Below, piece by piece: positions 6,290-6,892 of a stretch of DNA of 6,892 nucleotides (the first letter of the stretch is position 1; each line of letters starts with the position of its first letter). The notes beneath the pieces are model-generated. The model was given only the letters and a program-made list of their open reading frames with translations. It ran no database searches and was not told where the DNA came from. This stretch comes from an uncultured Clostridia bacterium. Its GTDB lineage: Bacteria > Bacillota > Clostridia > Oscillospirales > Ruminococcaceae. The stretch is from NCBI GenBank assembly GCA_947625455.1, contig CANQOJ010000121.1, forward strand, positions 1-6,892. Reading direction: 5' to 3'. Made by a program: the position numbers and the translations under genes.

Positions 6290-6363
6290 TTAGATTGTGT
6301 TCATATTAAACGAGCGTAAACCTGTTGAGAGGTTTGCGCTCTTCTAATTTTAAAACAATCTGA
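6290..6363. repeat. 74-bp TTAGATTGT-bounded hairpin module, copy 2
   Basis: The module is bounded by TTAGATTGT (6290-6298) and ACAATCTGA (6355-6363), an inverted repeat with one mismatch. The central hairpin pairs 6312-6323 with 6330-6341 (12 pairs, one a G-T wobble; loop GTTGAG). The base of the stem (GAGCGTA) is the same as in copy 1, but the distal bases differ on both sides and still pair. Sequences outside the shared 5' block and the right terminal repeat are largely unrelated. Confidence 0.82.
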
Positions 6364-6371
6364 TTCTTCCT

Positions 6372-6413
6372 TAAAGTCTTACTTCTTACCTCTAACCTCT
6401 TACTTCTAATAGA
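6372..6413 (-). repeat. Second heptamer family, consensus GARGTWA on the minus strand (right flank of composite element 2)
   Basis: In 7-base register at 6379, 6386, 6393 and 6400 the plus strand reads TTACTTC, TTACCTC, TAACCTC and TTACTTC, with weaker units at 6372 and 6407. On the minus strand this is GAAGTAA/GAGGTTA/GAGGTAA, in effect (A/G)GT(A/T)AGA, related to but distinct from the AGTRYAC family. It occupies the same place as the inverted array of element 1. Confidence 0.82.
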
Positions 6414-6437
6414 GTTTGCGCTCGTTTCCGCCCGAAA

Positions 6438-6618
6438 CCGCTCCGCGGCGGCGAAACAAGGCTAAAGCCTTAAGTCTGCTTCTTCCAAAGGCTGATAATG
6501 CAAGTTCTGTCAGATACGAACTCCCACTGTCAAACATAAGTTCTGTACGTTAAAAACTCTTAGCCTTTGGAAGAAGCAGACTCACTGCGTCAGCAGTGGT
6601 TTCGCCGCCGCGGAGCGG
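6438..6618. repeat. 181-bp four-armed cloverleaf palindrome
   Basis: The outer stem is a perfect 20-bp inverted repeat (6438-6457 with 6599-6618), GC-rich, starting CCGCTCCGCGG. Directly inside on the left is a small hairpin AAGGC-TAAA-GCCTT (6458-6471). One unpaired base (6472) follows, then a perfect 21-bp central stem (6473-6493 with 6562-6582) closing a 68-base loop. A right-side hairpin CACTGC-GTCA-GCAGTG (6583-6598) then abuts the outer stem. Four helices thus meet with a single unpaired base. The loop holds the direct repeat AAGTTCTGT (6502-6510 and 6538-6546) and a small AGTTC/GAACT stem (6503-6507 with 6518-6522). No open reading frame of interest is inside. It could be a mobile palindrome, nested insertions or a structured RNA. 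Confidence 0.88.
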
Positions 6619-6645
6619 GCGCTTCGTTACCGAACGCTGTTTTTC
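6619..6645 (+). terminator. Possible plus-strand terminator-like hairpin
   Basis: GCGCTTCG-TTAC-CGAACGC (6619-6637) forms a 7-bp stem with one bulged C, followed by TGTTTTTCC. It has the form of a rho-independent terminator on the plus strand, but no plus-strand gene is seen upstream, so it would only matter if the cloverleaf region is transcribed in that direction. Confidence 0.3.
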
Positions 6646-6689
6646 CTTTATGCGCCAAAGAACTCCCCCCCCACCAGCCGTAATAGAAA

Positions 6690-6741
6690 GTTTTTGAAAA
6701 GGGTTCAAGGGGAAAACTTTTTTCAAAAAGTTTTCCCCTTG
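6690..6741. repeat. 17-bp perfect hairpin with an alternative overlapping stem
   Basis: CAAGGGGAAAACTTTTT (6706-6722) is perfectly complementary to 6725-6741, leaving a 2-base loop (effectively 16 pairs with loop TTCA). The bases TTTTTGAAAAG (6691-6701) can pair instead with most of 6717-6729, competing with the first stem. It lies just after the end of the peptidoglycan-binding gene on the minus strand and may terminate its transcript, although no clean U tract follows. Confidence 0.6.
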
Positions 6742-6743
6742 CT

Positions 6744-6762
6744 AAAACCACGCTATGGCGTG
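6744..6762 (-). terminator. Weak intrinsic terminator after the peptidoglycan-binding protein gene
   Basis: On the minus strand, 2 bases after the TAA stop, CACGC-CATA-GCGTG forms a 5-bp stem followed by GTTTTA. Both stem and U tract are short. Together with the 17-bp hairpin that follows it may end transcription of the upstream gene. Confidence 0.4.
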
Positions 6763-6764
6763 TC

Positions 6765-6892
6765 TTATCCAAAACGCTCTGTTCCGAAACGGATATAGTT
6801 ATACTCCTTGCCTACACTGTCCCATGTTAAGCTTCCGACGATGCCTGTGGGTTCGATGCCGTAGAGTTCTTGGAAACGCAGGACGGCGCGTT
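6765..6892 (-). CDS. C-terminal end of a peptidoglycan-binding domain protein (5' part outside window)
   Basis: Only the last 41 codons and the TAA stop are present; the frame is open to the window edge. The fragment contains AVLRFQELYGIEPTGIVG followed by SLTWDSV. This is the usual pattern of the three-helix peptidoglycan-binding repeat (A-V-x-x-F-Q-x-x-x-G-(L/I)-x-x-T-G-x-V-G-x-x-T-W). These repeats occur at the ends of clostridial cell-wall hydrolases and spore or wall proteins and anchor them to the wall. A short tail NYIRFGTERFG ends the protein. The rest of the gene, and so its enzymatic identity, cannot be seen. Terminator-like hairpins follow within 70 bases. Confidence 0.8.
   Translation of the reverse strand, partial: RAVLRFQELYGIEPTGIVGSLTWDSVGKEYNYIRFGTERFG

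Noticed and set aside
6438..6618. tRNA or tmRNA suggested by the cloverleaf shape
   Set aside because: The arms are far too long, there is no T-arm consensus or CCA end, and the side arms do not match tRNA geometry.
6665..6672. Run of eight C residues as a phase-variation tract
   Set aside because: It lies outside any supported gene or promoter, so slippage would have no visible coding or regulatory effect.
6142..6764. Complete insertion sequence with transposase
   Set aside because: No reading frame resembling a transposase is present; only palindromes and short repeats are seen, so at most a non-autonomous element.
6590..6772. 60-codon minus-strand reading frame
   Set aside because: It runs through the 17-bp hairpin and the poly-C run into the right arm of the cloverleaf. 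It has no convincing ribosome site and a composition typical of frames read through repeats.

Overview
The window looks like part of a Gram-positive Clostridia chromosome, most likely a Ruminococcus-type (Oscillospiraceae) plant-fibre degrader. This is inferred from a surface-anchored family 9 glycoside hydrolase with a Ser/Asn-rich linker, a single-chain alpha2-type glycyl-tRNA synthetase, strong AGGAGG-type ribosome binding sites, a TTGACA/TAAAAT promoter and a clostridial-style peptidoglycan-binding domain fragment. The species cannot be fixed from the sequence alone.

All supported genes lie on the minus strand, so transcription runs from high to low coordinates. In that order: (1) 6892-6765, the C-terminal end of a protein finishing in a peptidoglycan-binding-like repeat. 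(2) 6764-6142, about 620 bases without a convincing gene, packed with palindromes and heptamer repeats. (3) A sigma-A type promoter (6113-6141) driving a branched-chain aminotransferase (6047-4983) and, 37 bases further on, glycyl-tRNA synthetase (4945-3569), probably one transcript. (4) 3568-3271, a second repeat-filled gap. (5) An extended -10 promoter (3262-3270) driving three closely spaced genes: a two-helix membrane protein with a YcxB-like C-terminus (3220-2348), an unrecognised 468-residue cytoplasmic protein with a TTG start (2311-905), and a GH9 lipoprotein cellulase cut by the window edge (878-<1).

The genes fall into two groups. The first is housekeeping: the last step of branched-chain amino acid synthesis (or first step of breakdown) and tRNA-Gly charging. 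The second is an envelope/surface operon in which a membrane protein and an unknown soluble protein are made together with a secreted cellulase; no functional link between them can be proved from the sequence.

The most unusual content is non-coding. Two gaps carry related composite elements (about 3372-3554 and 6209-6413). In each, a run of degenerate 7-bp repeats reading AGTNNNN points inward from the left, a short palindrome follows, then a 72-74 bp module bounded by TTAGATTGT inverted repeats with a central hairpin, then a heptamer run in the opposite orientation. The hairpin stems differ in sequence between copies but keep pairing. Next to the second copy lies a 181-bp sequence (6438-6618) that can fold into a nearly perfect four-armed cloverleaf: a 20-bp outer stem, two small side hairpins and a 21-bp central stem, with one unpaired base at the junction. 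These are the parts of the window most worth a second look.
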